Part shown: in pieces, positions 45,428 to 54,143 of the stretch
How positions within the stretch are numbered: position 1 is the stretch's first letter
How the letters are laid out: each line of letters begins with the position of its first letter
Assembly: GCF_029212645.1 (NCBI RefSeq)
Contig: NZ_JARGND010000020.1
Location: 1 to 58,302 of the forward strand
Length of the DNA stretch: 58,302 bases
Direction of reading: 5' to 3'
Source of the DNA: Vannielia sp.
GTDB taxonomy: Bacteria; Pseudomonadota; Alphaproteobacteria; Rhodobacterales; Rhodobacteraceae
The notes under the pieces: model-generated
The model's database searches: none
What the model was told of the DNA's origin: nothing
What the model saw: only the letters and a program-made list of their open reading frames with translations
Program-made: the position numbers and the translations under genes

Positions 45428-45452
45428 CGCCGTCCGTTAGGGCGGCGTTTTT
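45428..45452 (+). terminator. Intrinsic terminator of rpsB-tsf
   Basis: CGCCGTCC, a GTTA loop, GGGCGGCG, then five Ts, 28 bp after the tsf stop. Confidence 0.8.
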
Positions 45453-45456
45453 CGTT

Positions 45457-45564
45457 TTAGAGCGTGTCGCGTTCATTCGAATTCACGCGACACGCTCTAA
45501 CTTATTGATTTCGCATGTTCGAGAAGCTCAAAACCGGTTCCCACTTTTGAGCAACATGCTCTAG
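45457..45564. repeat. Mosaic element of two palindromes (RIME-like)
   Basis: Palindrome A (45457-45500) has perfect 16-bp arms beginning TTAGAGCGTGTCGCGT. Palindrome B (about 45512-45564) has GCATGTT...AGCTCAAAA on one side and TTTTGAGCAACATGC on the other. The composition and the AGAGC/GCTCT outer ends strongly recall the rhizobial intergenic mosaic elements (RIME1) with two large palindromes. A deleted copy lies at 25881-25917. Confidence 0.8.
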
Positions 45565-45897
45565 AATGGGGGGTTGGGTGGTATGGCGGCGCCACCTGTT
45601 GGGGACAAGGCGACGCCGCCGAAGCTCCGCAAACTGCCTCATCATTTGGGAATGAGGATCAAGCAGCTGCGGAAGTCGTGGTGCCGACCCGAAAGTGGAA
45701 AATTCACTTCAGGCCGGCGATCCGGTTTCCCGGGGTGCGCAGGCTTGCATCCAGTATCGTGACGCCGTCCGTTGCACCGAAAGTTCCTAGGCTAATGCCA
45801 CCACTCACGGAACGCCCTGAACCTGCCGGGTCACGTTGGGGAAGGAAAGCCGCGAAGGCCAATAAGCGGATTTTTGCCCGGCCTTTTCACGCTAGTT
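45565..45897. other. Intergenic stretch with no recognised gene
   Basis: 333 bp between the mosaic repeat and the 3' end of the LuxR-type gene. Short open frames exist but none has a ribosome site or recognisable content. A CTCAT/ATGAG mini-hairpin near 45640-45655 is the only structure noted. Confidence 0.4.
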
Positions 45898-46686
45898 TCA
45901 CGGAAGGCGCGGGTTTGATCCGTCTGGTGCGGTTGAGACCGTTTCAAAAAGGAAAATCTGGTTCTGAACGCTGGCCTTCATCACCGCCTGGGCGGTGGTT
46001 TCGACAGAAAGGGTTTCTCGGGCGAGGCGCAGGTGCTTTTCAACGGTGGCGGCAGTCAGCCCCATGATGGTGGCAATGTCTTGCGTTGTCTTGCCATCGG
46101 CAACCCATTCCAGCGCCTCCCGCTGGCGTGGTGTCAACGCACGGCGACCGCCGGTGTGAGGCAGGTCGATGATCTTGAGATGGGCGATATTGCAGAGCGC
46201 CCAAAGATCGCGGCCATGGGCCTTCCAGATCGCATCAGCCTCGCGCTGGCTCATGCCTTCCGGCGCGCCAAGCCCGATGCCGCCCGCCGCACGCAGGCTC
46301 GATTTCGGAAAGCTGAGAGTATAGCCAACGGTGAGATTTTGGCTCTGGTTGAAGGCAAAAACCCGTTGCTCACCCTCGGTCAGTTCGCCACGGGCGGCTC
46401 GCTCTGCCACCCAGTTCCACGGGTTCGCGCCAGTGTTGGACAGCCCCCAGCGCACCATCGGCGCATCGTACCAGAGATCACCTTCAATGAAGCGCTCGAC
46501 ATAGGATTCAGGCAGGGTGGTGAGGATCAGCAGATCGCGCCGGTCGCCCAGGTGATTGCCGGTGCGATGACAGGTGTAGCCATAGATCAGCCGGGTAAAG
46601 CCATAGCCCGCGATGGCCTTTGAGAGATAGGCCCACAGGCTTTCGATGTCGCTGAACGCGACGATCTGTTCGACATCTTCAAGCAT
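45898..46686 (-). CDS. LuxR-family regulator with autoinducer-binding domain (VjbR-like solo)
   Basis: 262 aa. The N-terminal autoinducer-binding domain (about 20-170) shows the LWYDAPMVRW segment equivalent to the conserved Trp/Tyr/Asp lactone-binding region. The C-terminal GerE-type HTH (about 183-245) has LTPRQREALEWVADGKTTQD and TAATVEKHLRLARETL. No luxI synthase is nearby, so it is a solo. Two palindromes lie upstream (46753-46766 and 46782-46803). It sits at the edge of the repeat/IS patch, with rpsB-tsf and phoB as the flanking core genes. Confidence 0.9.
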   Translation of the reverse strand: MLEDVEQIVAFSDIESLWAYLSKAIAGYGFTRLIYGYTCHRTGNHLGDRRDLLILTTLPESYVERFIEGDLWYDAPMVRWGLSNTGANPWNWVAERAARGELTEGEQRVFAFNQSQNLTVGYTLSFPKSSLRAAGGIGLGAPEGMSQREADAIWKAHGRDLWALCNIAHLKIIDLPHTGGRRALTPRQREALEWVADGKTTQDIATIMGLTAATVEKHLRLARETLSVETTAQAVMKASVQNQIFLFETVSTAPDGSNPRLP

Positions 46687-46752
46687 GACGTATTACCCAA
46701 AAGCCGCGCCAAGACATCCGTGACCGACCCCCTGGTTTTTAAGGGTTGTTTA

Positions 46753-46803
46753 GTGAACATATTCACCCATGTCGATAAGACCTTCGCGTAATCTTACGAG
46801 AAG
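46753..46803. promoter_or_regulatory. Two operator-like dyads upstream of the LuxR-type gene
   Basis: GTGAACATATTCAC (46753-46766; 12 of 14 symmetric) and a 22-bp dyad starting CTTCGCGTAA and ending TTACGAGAAG (46782-46803; 18 of 22 symmetric). They lie 67-117 bp from the start codon, in an AT-rich control region suited to auto- or cross-regulation. Confidence 0.5.
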
Positions 46804-46920
46804 TTGATGGAGGGGGTAACTTCCCGGTGTTGAGGCATTCTGGGAGAAGTGTTGGGATGCAGGTGGTTAGGCTGCGATCTTCATTTAGCTACATTACATA
46901 ATACCGATTATCGGATAAAC

Positions 46921-47226
46921 GTATGTGACCGCAAACGCATCCGGCTGGAAGTCAATTACCTGACGCGCATGGTCTCGTCGGCAAGTACGACGACGTGTAC
47001 GAGATGCCGGATACGAGAAGCCGGACGGGCGAATTCAGGACCGCACCAAAGGCGTCGCCCTGCCCTGCAGCATCTTCAATCCGCAGCCGCGCCGCCACCA
47101 AAGGTCAAACCTGTCAGCGCGAAGAACGGTTACAAAAAGACTGGCCGCCGCCCGCCAGGACGACCTTCAAAGATGGAAGCGTATTATGAGCGCAGGCGTG
47201 CGGAACGAGCGGCGGAGAGCCGATGA
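46921..47226 (+). pseudogene. Decayed transposase C-terminus (ISNCY/IS1202-like)
   Basis: Transposase-like pieces lie in order but in different frames. DRKRIRLEVNYLTRMVS is near 46927-46977, GKYDDVYEMPD at 46980-47012 in a second frame, DGRIQDRTKGVALPCSIF from 47024 in a third, and VSAKNGYKKTGRRPPGRPSK from about 47113 back in the first, ending at a TGA. This order (YDDVYE, DGRIQ.KGVALP, VSAKNGYKK.GR.PPGRP) is what I recall of ISNCY-type transposase C-termini. At least three frame changes make it non-functional. The N-terminal domain is absent. Confidence 0.55.
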
Positions 47227-47235
47227 GTATTACCC

Positions 47236-47706
47236 TTATGACCTTGAGTAAACGACGCCTAGCAACCTCTCTCCCACTTGGTGATACTTCACAGACGCCC
47301 AGAGACCGATAAGCGCTTCTTCATCAGATATCTGCCTTTTAAACTCGTTGCATTTCCTGACCCCGCCATCTTCAAGATGTTCGTCCAGCAGTATTCGGCT
47401 CGGAGTAAAGTTAGAAAATCTAAAATACATATAGACGAACGCTATCAACTGACGCTTTTCCAAGGAAGACAGGTATTTTTCGATATTGGACGAAGCAGAT
47501 TGAACAGCGTCAAAGCTGCTTTCGCGAGCCGCACGCTCAAGGTCAACGAACAGAGAAAATAGCTTTAGATCTGTCAAGGTCAGCTGCCCGTCAGGCGTAT
47601 TCTCAACACCGTGGATGATGAGCTTTTCCTTAACGAATTGATAAATCGAAATCTCGGTCATAGTTGCAGTATGCATCTTCGCCACCTTGACTGCAAAGTC
47701 GTTCAC
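47236..47706 (-). CDS. Orphan protein of unknown function in an IS-like patch
   Basis: 156 aa from a GTG at 47706; ATGs at 47676 (AAGGTGG upstream) and 47661 are alternatives. Soluble and mainly helical, with LTLTDLKLFSLFVDLERAAR and an aromatic FVYMYFRFSNF segment. No domain recognised. Base composition is clearly AT-richer than the core genes. It starts between a decayed transposase and IS-end-like repeats and reads opposite to the transposase remnant, so it is probably recently acquired cargo. Whether it is expressed is open. Confidence 0.55.
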   Translation of the reverse strand: MNDFAVKVAKMHTATMTEISIYQFVKEKLIIHGVENTPDGQLTLTDLKLFSLFVDLERAARESSFDAVQSASSNIEKYLSSLEKRQLIAFVYMYFRFSNFTPSRILLDEHLEDGGVRKCNEFKRQISDEEALIGLWASVKYHQVGERLLGVVYSRS

Positions 47707-47788
47707 AAGCCATCACCCGCAAGGCTTTTCAGCCCTGCGATATTTGAGGTCTCCGAGCTGCCAAGCCTTGCTCCCATCAGCGCTCATG

Positions 47789-47838
47789 AGTGACATCTCT
47801 ACTTTGTGTAACCAGTGACATTTCTACTTGGTTGCAAC
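47789..47838. repeat. Tandem AGTGACATYTCTACTT repeats with GTTGCAAC, IS-end-like
   Basis: Two copies (47789-47804 and 47814-47829) lie 25 bp apart and differ at one base, followed by the GTTGCAAC palindrome. Such repeated 'GACATYTCTACTT' words mark the ends of ISNCY-like elements as I recall them, and fit the transposase remnant at 46921-47226. Confidence 0.5.
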
Positions 47839-47959
47839 GTGGTGTGCCCATTGGAGGGAACGCAAAAGCCCCCCCCCTTTAGTGTTGACGGCCGCGATGG
47901 CGTCACCGTCAACCTCTCCGTCACGAAACTGCCCATCGGCCTCGCTGCCGCCAGTCGCC

Positions 47960-48655
47960 CTACCCCAGCGCGTAGCCGGCGCCGCGGACGGTGCGTAGCA
48001 GGTCGTTGCCGCCGTGGACGCTGAGAGCTTTGCGCAGGCGGCCTATGTGGACATCGACTGTGCGGGTGTCGACGTAGATGTCGCGGCCCCAGACCCGATC
48101 CAGCAGTTGTTCGCGGCTCCAGACACGGCCGGGTTTTTCCATGAAGGTGGTCAGCAGGCGAAATTCCTTTGGGCCGAGCTTCAGCTCCTTGCCGCCCCGC
48201 TCAACGCGGTGGGTTTCGGAATCGAGGGTGACATCGTCAAACTCAAGGCGCGCGCCAACCGTGGAGGGCCTTGTGCGGCGCAGTTGGGCGCGGATTCGGG
48301 CCATCAGTTCGATCACGCTATAAGGCTTGATCACATAGTCATCGGCACCGGTTTCAAGCCCCCTCACCCGGTCCACCTCTTCGGCGCGGGCTGACAGCAT
48401 GATGATCGGGATGGCGCTGGTTTTGGCGCGCAGTTTCAGGCGGCGGCACACTTCGATGCCCGAAAGCGATGGCAGCATCCAATCCAGCACGATCAGGTCT
48501 GGCTGCTCTTCTTCAACCAGCAGGAGCGCGTCGTCGCCATTGTCGGCGGAGACGATAGCAAAGCCTTCGGCTTCGAGATTATAGGTCAACACCTCCCGCT
48601 GGGCAGGCTCGTCTTCGACGATCAAAACGAGAGGCTGGGCTGTTGTTTTGCTCAT
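47960..48655 (-). CDS. phoB: Phosphate regulon response regulator PhoB
   Basis: 231 aa. The receiver domain (about 8-125) has the acidic pocket E14/D15, phospho-acceptor D58 and K110; the C-terminal winged-helix OmpR domain (about 135-230) ends VDVHIGRLRKAL and TVRGAGYALG. Phosphorylated by PhoR, it binds Pho boxes such as the one at 54098-54126. Last gene of the minus-strand run pstS-pstC-pstA-pstB-phoU-phoB, 5 bp after phoU. Confidence 0.97.
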   Translation of the reverse strand: MSKTTAQPLVLIVEDEPAQREVLTYNLEAEGFAIVSADNGDDALLLVEEEQPDLIVLDWMLPSLSGIEVCRRLKLRAKTSAIPIIMLSARAEEVDRVRGLETGADDYVIKPYSVIELMARIRAQLRRTRPSTVGARLEFDDVTLDSETHRVERGGKELKLGPKEFRLLTTFMEKPGRVWSREQLLDRVWGRDIYVDTRTVDVHIGRLRKALSVHGGNDLLRTVRGAGYALG

Positions 48656-48660
48656 GTCAG

Positions 48661-49395
48661 TTACTCTGAATGGTCTATCTCATAGGCGGCTTTGCTGTCT
48701 TTCGGGCGCGGCTCATCCGGCATTTCGCCGGTGACGAGGTAGATCACCTGCTCGGCGATTGAGGTCACGTGATCGCCCATGCGCTCGGTGTTTTTAGCGA
48801 TGAAATGCAGGTGCATACAAGCGGTGATGCTGCGCGGATCTTCCATCATGTAGGTGAGGAACTCGCGGAAAAGCGCGTTATACATCTGATCAATCTCGCG
48901 GTCGCGTTCGCGCACATCCATGGCCAGATCGGCATCACGCTGGATATAGGCATCAAGCGCGTCTTTCAGCATCGCCTCGACGGCGCGGCACATCCGGCGG
49001 ATCGAGGTGGTCGCGCCTTCGATGGGATCAAGCTGCACCAGCACGCCGGTGCGCTTGGCCATGTTCTTGGCATAGTCCCCTACCCGCTCAAGATTGCCCG
49101 AAATCTTCAACACGGTAAGCGTGGTGCGCAGATCGGCGCCCATGGGCGCGCGCAGCGCGATTAGGCGGGCCACCTCCTGGGCCACCTGCTCTTCGAGCGC
49201 GTCAATTGCCTTGTCGCCTTCGCGCACGCGAGCCGCGCTTTCATCATCGCGGGCATCGAGCGAGGCGGCAGCATCGGTGATGGCGGTTTCAACGAGGCCG
49301 CCCATTTTCATGATCATCGCCTGAATGCCTTCAAGGTCACGATCATAGGCGGAGACGATGTGCTGTTCGTTAGGGGGAAACGAGGGATTTGCCAT
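48661..49395 (-). CDS. phoU: Phosphate transport regulator PhoU
   Basis: 244 aa from the ATG at 49395 (MANPSFPPNEQHIVSAYDRD). Two tandem three-helix PhoU repeats are visible (about 20-115 and 120-220), with the metal-binding style motifs in SGNLERVGDYAKNMAKR and AKNTERMGDHVTSIAEQ. It links the Pst importer to PhoR and represses signalling when phosphate is plentiful. It starts 4 bp after pstB ends. Confidence 0.96.
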   Translation of the reverse strand: MANPSFPPNEQHIVSAYDRDLEGIQAMIMKMGGLVETAITDAAASLDARDDESAARVREGDKAIDALEEQVAQEVARLIALRAPMGADLRTTLTVLKISGNLERVGDYAKNMAKRTGVLVQLDPIEGATTSIRRMCRAVEAMLKDALDAYIQRDADLAMDVRERDREIDQMYNALFREFLTYMMEDPRSITACMHLHFIAKNTERMGDHVTSIAEQVIYLVTGEMPDEPRPKDSKAAYEIDHSE

Positions 49396-49399
49396 GAGA

Positions 49400-50197
49400 T
49401 CAACCAATCTTGCCGGTGATGTAGGATTCGGTGCGCGGGTCTTGCGGGTTTGTGAAAATCTGCCCGGTTTCGCCAAATTCAACCAGGGCGCCGAGGTGGA
49501 AGAAGGCGGTTTTCTGGCTGACGCGGGCGGCCTGTTGCATGGAGTGGGTGACGATCACCACCGAGTAGCTGGTGCGCAACTCGTCGATCAGCTCTTCAAC
49601 CTGCGAGGTGGCGATGGGATCAAGCGCCGAGCACGGCTCATCCATCAGCAGCACTTCGGGCTCGGTGGCGATGGCGCGGGCGATGCACAGGCGCTGTTGC
49701 TGGCCGCCGGATAGGCCGGTGCCGGGGGCATCGAGCCGGTCTTTCACCTCATCCCAGATGGCCCCGCGGCGCAGCGACCTTTCGACGATCCCGTCAAGCT
49801 CGGCCTTGTTGCGGGCCAGCCCGTGGATGCGCGGCCCGTAGGCCACGTTGTCATAGATCGACTTGGGGAACGGATTGGGCTTTTGAAAGACCATGCCCAC
49901 CTTGGCGCGAAGCTGCACCGGATCAACCGACTTGTCGTAGATATCCTCACCATCAAGGGTGATGCTGCCCCGCACGCGGCAGGTGTCGATGGTGTCATTC
50001 ATCCGGTTGAGGCAGCGCAGGAAGGTTGATTTGCCGCAGCCCGAAGGGCCGATGAAGGCGGTTACGGTGTGGTCTTCGATATCCACATCCACATCCTTGA
50101 TGGCCTGTGTCTCGCCATAGTGGACCTGCACGCCACGGGCCGCGATTTTGATGGTGTCACTGTCCACTATTCTCTCCAGCGGTCTCATATCATTCAT
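49400..50197 (-). CDS. pstB: Phosphate ABC transporter ATP-binding protein
   Basis: 265 aa. Walker A GPSGCGKS (50-57), Q-loop in VFQKPNPFP, signature LSGGQQQRL (162-170) and Walker [12 protein letters not shown] (183-193) are complete. It powers high-affinity phosphate uptake with PstS, PstC and PstA and relays transporter status to PhoU/PhoR. Confidence 0.98.
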   Translation of the reverse strand: MNDMRPLERIVDSDTIKIAARGVQVHYGETQAIKDVDVDIEDHTVTAFIGPSGCGKSTFLRCLNRMNDTIDTCRVRGSITLDGEDIYDKSVDPVQLRAKVGMVFQKPNPFPKSIYDNVAYGPRIHGLARNKAELDGIVERSLRRGAIWDEVKDRLDAPGTGLSGGQQQRLCIARAIATEPEVLLMDEPCSALDPIATSQVEELIDELRTSYSVVIVTHSMQQAARVSQKTAFFHLGALVEFGETGQIFTNPQDPRTESYITGKIG

Positions 50198-50214
50198 TTT
50201 TTCGCTCCCTCGCC

Positions 50215-51516
50215 CTACCAGCGCCGTTCAAATTTTTGCCGCAAGAAGATTGCGATGCCATTCATGATGATCAGGAAGCCGAGCAACACGAGGATAGCGG
50301 CGGATGTCAGCGAAACAAAGCCCCGCTCCGGGCTGTCGGCCCAGATCAGGATTTGCGTTGGCAGGGCTGTTGAGCTGTCAAACGGGCTGCTTGCGGCGGA
50401 TGTGATGGAGGCGTTCATGCCGATCAGCAAGAGCGGCGCGGTTTCACCGAGTGCTTGCGCCAGGCCGATGATCGTGCCGGTGAGGATGCCGGGCATGGCC
50501 AGCGGCAGGACGTGTTGGAACACCATTTGCTGTTTGGAGGCCCCCAGCCCCAGAGCGGCCTCGCGGATCGAGGGGGGCACGGCCTTGAGCGCGTTGCGGG
50601 TGGCGATGATGATCGTGGGCATGGTCATCAGCGCCAGCGTCAGCCCGCCCACAAAGGGGGCGGAGCGCGGCATTCCGAACCAGCCGATGAACACCGCCAG
50701 CGCCAGCAGGCCAAACACCACAGAGGGCACGGCGGCGAGGTTGTTGATATTGACCTCGACGAAATCGCTCATCTTGTTTTTGGGCGCGAACTCTTCAAGG
50801 TAGATCGCTGCGCCGATCCCGAGGGGAAAGGCGATGACAAAGCAGGTGATCAGCACCCAGAAAGAGCCGATCAGCGCCCCCTTGAGGCCCGCCAGTTCCG
50901 GGAAGCGGGAGTCGGCATCGGTGAAGAGGCCGATGTTGAAGGGTTTGGTGATCGCGCCCTCGGCCTGGAGCCTGTCAAACCAGGCGATTTGCGCGTCTTT
51001 CACGCGGCGGTTGGTTTCGGGAGTTTCGCGCTTGATCAGCCCTTTGTTGAGCTGGTCGTAGGGGTCGGAAACCGGCACCGTGAGGGTGATGGTTTGCCCG
51101 ATGAGCGAAGGGTCAGCCACCACGCGATCGCGCAGATCAAACTGTGCGCCGTTGGAAAGAATGCCCCCGACGGCGCGGGCGGTGGCGCGGTCATCCATGT
51201 CGACGCCGGGCAGCATTTGGCCAAGCGAGGCGGCGAGCACATCATCAAACCCGCCGCGCGGCAACCGCTCAAGCGGGACCTCTGCGGGGTCGATATAGAC
51301 ATCGAGGGTGATGTTGGTTTCGGTGAAGGCCTGCCAGCCGGTGCGCACCATCGAGGCGACCAGAAGGAAGAGCATCAGGAAGGCAATCGAGATGGCGGCG
51401 ATGCCGATCCATTTGAGGCGCGATTGCTTGCGGCGGCGGCGGCGCAGCGAGGCGGCGACCAGATCGGTGGTGCGGCGCGGGCTGCTGAAGCCGGGATCAA
51501 GGGAGGTGTCGGTCAT
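50215..51516 (-). CDS. pstA: Phosphate ABC transporter permease PstA
   Basis: 433 aa, longer than E. coli PstA (about 296) because a periplasmic domain of about 150 residues (about 60-200) follows the first membrane helix. The C-terminal transmembrane core carries the [25 protein letters not shown]-permease loop, which contacts PstB. The ATG at 51516 lies 12 bp after the pstC stop. Long PstA forms are usual in alphaproteobacteria. Confidence 0.95.
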   Translation of the reverse strand: MTDTSLDPGFSSPRRTTDLVAASLRRRRRKQSRLKWIGIAAISIAFLMLFLLVASMVRTGWQAFTETNITLDVYIDPAEVPLERLPRGGFDDVLAASLGQMLPGVDMDDRATARAVGGILSNGAQFDLRDRVVADPSLIGQTITLTVPVSDPYDQLNKGLIKRETPETNRRVKDAQIAWFDRLQAEGAITKPFNIGLFTDADSRFPELAGLKGALIGSFWVLITCFVIAFPLGIGAAIYLEEFAPKNKMSDFVEVNINNLAAVPSVVFGLLALAVFIGWFGMPRSAPFVGGLTLALMTMPTIIIATRNALKAVPPSIREAALGLGASKQQMVFQHVLPLAMPGILTGTIIGLAQALGETAPLLLIGMNASITSAASSPFDSSTALPTQILIWADSPERGFVSLTSAAILVLLGFLIIMNGIAIFLRQKFERRW

Positions 51517-51527
51517 ATTCAGGGGCC

Positions 51528-52904
51528 TCAATCGTAGGCTTCGCGGTATTTGCGCACGATGCGCAGGGCGAGGATGTTGATCATCAGCGTGACGAGGAAG
51601 AGCATCATGCCAAGGGCGAATGCGGCGAGGGTTTTGGGGTTATCAAAGGAGGTGTCGCCGATCAGCAAGGTCACGATCTGAACGGTGACGGTGGTGACGC
51701 TATCGAGCGGATTGATGGTCATCTTGGCGATCAGGCCCGCGGCCATGACCACGATCATGGTTTCACCAATCGCCCGGCTGACGGCCAGCAGCACGCCCCC
51801 CACGATCCCCGGAAGAGCGGCGGGAAACAGCACGGTTGTCATCATCTCGCCGCGCGTGGAGCCAAGGCCAAGCGCCCCGTCGCGCAGGGCGCGGGGCACG
51901 GCAGAGAGCGCATCATCGGTGAAGGAGGAGATGAACGGGATCAGCATGATACCCATCACCCCGCCTGCGGCGAGCGCTGTATTCGGGGCCACATCAATGC
52001 CGATGCTCTGGCCAAAGGAGCGGATGGCCGGGGCGATCACCAGGATCGCAAAGAAGCCGTAAACCACCGTTGGCACCCCGGCGAGGATTTCAAGCATCGG
52101 CTTGATGACAGAGCGCAGGCGGGGTGGGGCAAATTCATTGAGGTAGATCGCCGAGAACAGCCCGACAGGCACGGCGACCACAAGCGCGACCACGGTGATC
52201 ACGATGGTGCCAAGGATCACCGGCAGCCAGCCAAAGGCGCCTTCGGCGGCGATCTGGTCTTCGCGCAGCGGGATTTGCGGCTCCCAGTTGGTGCCAAAGA
52301 GGAACTCGGTGAGCGGCACCTTCTCGAAAAAGCGCAGGGTTTCGTAGGAGAGCGAGATCACGATGCCGACGGTGGTCAAAATCGCGACGACGGAGCAGAA
52401 GATCATCAGCCCGTTGACGATTTTCTCGACCCCCTGGCGCGCCCGGAACGCGGCCGTGACCTTACTGCGGGCAAAGGCAATGATCGCCAGCGACAGCAGG
52501 GCGACCACGATCACCAGCATCCAGCCAGCGGTGGCCTTGAGGGCGGTGTAATGCTCGGCGGCGGCGAGTTTCCAGTCTTCCGGGGTGCCAAAGATCTGCC
52601 CGAGCGAGATGGATTTGATCTCGGCCAGCACAAGCTGTGTGCCCCCCTGCCCCAGCCCTTCCAAAGCGCCGGGCGGCAGGTTGCCCATGGTGATGGCGTC
52701 AATGACCGGCCCCTGAAGGACCAGCCAGAGCAGGATTGCCGTAAGCACCGGGACCAGAACCATCAGCGCCGAAAACAGCCCGTGATAAGAGGTCATCGAG
52801 TGCAGCCGCTCGCCGCGATCCCGCACCGTGCGCGCGGCGATCCGGTTGAGCAGATAGCCTGCAATGGTAGCGATGATGAGCAGCAGGAACGCAAGGCCGG
52901 TCAT
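51528..52904 (-). CDS. pstC: Phosphate ABC transporter permease PstC
   Basis: 458 aa with an N-terminal extension of membrane helices relative to E. coli PstC. The core includes PTVVYGFFAI and the coupling loop RDGALGLGSTRGEMMTTVLFP. It forms the phosphate channel with PstA. pstC starts 67 bp after pstS; the gap holds a stem-loop at 52928-52952. Confidence 0.95.
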   Translation of the reverse strand: MTGLAFLLLIIATIAGYLLNRIAARTVRDRGERLHSMTSYHGLFSALMVLVPVLTAILLWLVLQGPVIDAITMGNLPPGALEGLGQGGTQLVLAEIKSISLGQIFGTPEDWKLAAAEHYTALKATAGWMLVIVVALLSLAIIAFARSKVTAAFRARQGVEKIVNGLMIFCSVVAILTTVGIVISLSYETLRFFEKVPLTEFLFGTNWEPQIPLREDQIAAEGAFGWLPVILGTIVITVVALVVAVPVGLFSAIYLNEFAPPRLRSVIKPMLEILAGVPTVVYGFFAILVIAPAIRSFGQSIGIDVAPNTALAAGGVMGIMLIPFISSFTDDALSAVPRALRDGALGLGSTRGEMMTTVLFPAALPGIVGGVLLAVSRAIGETMIVVMAAGLIAKMTINPLDSVTTVTVQIVTLLIGDTSFDNPKTLAAFALGMMLFLVTLMINILALRIVRKYREAYD

Positions 52905-52927
52905 GGAAAACCCTTGTCAGAAGTGGT

Positions 52928-52952
52928 CCTCGGGCCGACTATCAGCCCGAGG
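52928..52952 (-). other. Intercistronic stem-loop between pstS and pstC
   Basis: CCTCGGGC and GCCCGAGG arms (8 bp) with a 9-nt loop and no T tract. It probably protects or partly terminates the pstS message, giving more binding protein than permease. Confidence 0.55.
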
Positions 52953-52971
52953 AGCGCGTGTTGGATGGGGC

Positions 52972-54009
52972 TTACTTGGGAGCGGCCATCGCGGCGCCGT
53001 TCAGCACCGTGTCCTGAAGCTCGGCGCGGCGGTCATCGGCCAGGGCAACAAGGCCGCGCTCGGCGAGGTAACCATCGGCCTCAAGCGCGTCATCCGACAT
53101 ATACTCTTCGATGAACTCGTTGAGGTTGGGGATGACACCGCGGTGGGCGTTCTTGACGTAGAAGTAGAGCGGGCGCGACACCGGGTAGGATTTATCGGCG
53201 ATGGTCTCGGTCGAGGGCGCAACGCCTTCGATCTTCACGCCTTTCAGCTTGTCGAGGTTCTCATAGAGGAACGAGTAGCCGAAGATGCCCATGGCATTGG
53301 CGTCGGCCTCAAGGCGCTGAACGATCAGGTTGTCGTTCTCGCCGGCTTCCACGAAGGGGCCGTCGGTGCGCATGCGCGAGCAGTTTTCTTTCACCCAGTC
53401 GCCGCCAAAATCACCAGCGGAGACATACTCAAGCTCTTCGCAACCGGCGTGCATGGCCAGCTCGACAAAAGCGTCACGGGTGCCGGATGTGGGCGGAGGG
53501 CCGTAGGCGAGGATTTCCACGGCGGGAAGGTCTTCGCGGATTTCGTTCCACATCTTGTAGGGGTTGTCTTTCCACTCGCCGTCAACCGGCACCTGAGCGC
53601 CGAGGGCGAGGTAGATTTCACCCAAGGTGAGATCCCAGTCGTAATCGTTGGCGCGCGAGATGGCGACGGAGAGGCCGTCAAAGCCGATCAGGGCTTCGGA
53701 GACGTCGGTCACGCCGTTTTCCTGGCACAGCTTGTATTCAGAAGCTTTCATCGCCCGCGAAGCGCCGGTGATGTCGGGGTGTTGCTCGCCGATGCCGCCG
53801 CAGAAAATCTTCATGCCGCCGCCAGTGCCGGTGGATTCAACGACGGGCGAAGGCGCGCCGGTGTTGTTGGCGAACTGCTCGGCCACCGCTTGGGTGTAAG
53901 GGAACACCGTGGACGAGCCGACGATGCGGATTTCGTCACGCGCGGCCGCGGCAGTTGCAGAAACGGCCAGAACGGCCAGCGTCGAAACAGTCATCTTGGT
54001 GAAGGACAT
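52972..54009 (-). CDS. pstS: Phosphate-binding protein PstS
   Basis: 345 aa. A signal peptide (about 1-22, TAAAARDE) is followed by the phosphate-binding fold: RIVGSSTVFPYTQAVAEQF at the N-terminus and a TGTGGGMKIFCGG-type loop, with SGTRDAF later (the GTSGTRDAF class). It captures phosphate in the periplasm for PstCAB. It is transcribed from a Pho-box promoter directly upstream. Confidence 0.97.
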   Translation of the reverse strand: MSFTKMTVSTLAVLAVSATAAAARDEIRIVGSSTVFPYTQAVAEQFANNTGAPSPVVESTGTGGGMKIFCGGIGEQHPDITGASRAMKASEYKLCQENGVTDVSEALIGFDGLSVAISRANDYDWDLTLGEIYLALGAQVPVDGEWKDNPYKMWNEIREDLPAVEILAYGPPPTSGTRDAFVELAMHAGCEELEYVSAGDFGGDWVKENCSRMRTDGPFVEAGENDNLIVQRLEADANAMGIFGYSFLYENLDKLKGVKIEGVAPSTETIADKSYPVSRPLYFYVKNAHRGVIPNLNEFIEEYMSDDALEADGYLAERGLVALADDRRAELQDTVLNGAAMAAPK

Positions 54010-54083
54010 TGAAAACTCCGTGTCATGTCAGGCACGCCCCATTTCCGTCCGGGGGCGTTTCACAGCGCCGTTTCTGGGGGCCG

Positions 54084-54126
54084 CGTGTTAGCCTTTTGTG
54101 ACGGCTGAGTAACAGTTTTATGACAG
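54084..54126 (-). promoter_or_regulatory. Pho box and -10 element of the pst operon
   Basis: On the minus strand three 7-mers with exact 11-bp period: CTGTCAT (54126-54120), CTGTTAC (54115-54109) and CCGTCAC (54104-54098), followed by a -10-like TAACAC (54089-54084). This is the PhoB-binding direct-repeat layout replacing a -35 box. Confidence 0.85.
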
Positions 54127-54143
54127 GGATCGCGAAAGCAGGG

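Noticed and set aside
45574-46067. Short plus-strand open frames after the mosaic repeat
   Set aside because: No ribosome sites or conserved motifs; the second runs antisense into the LuxR-type gene.
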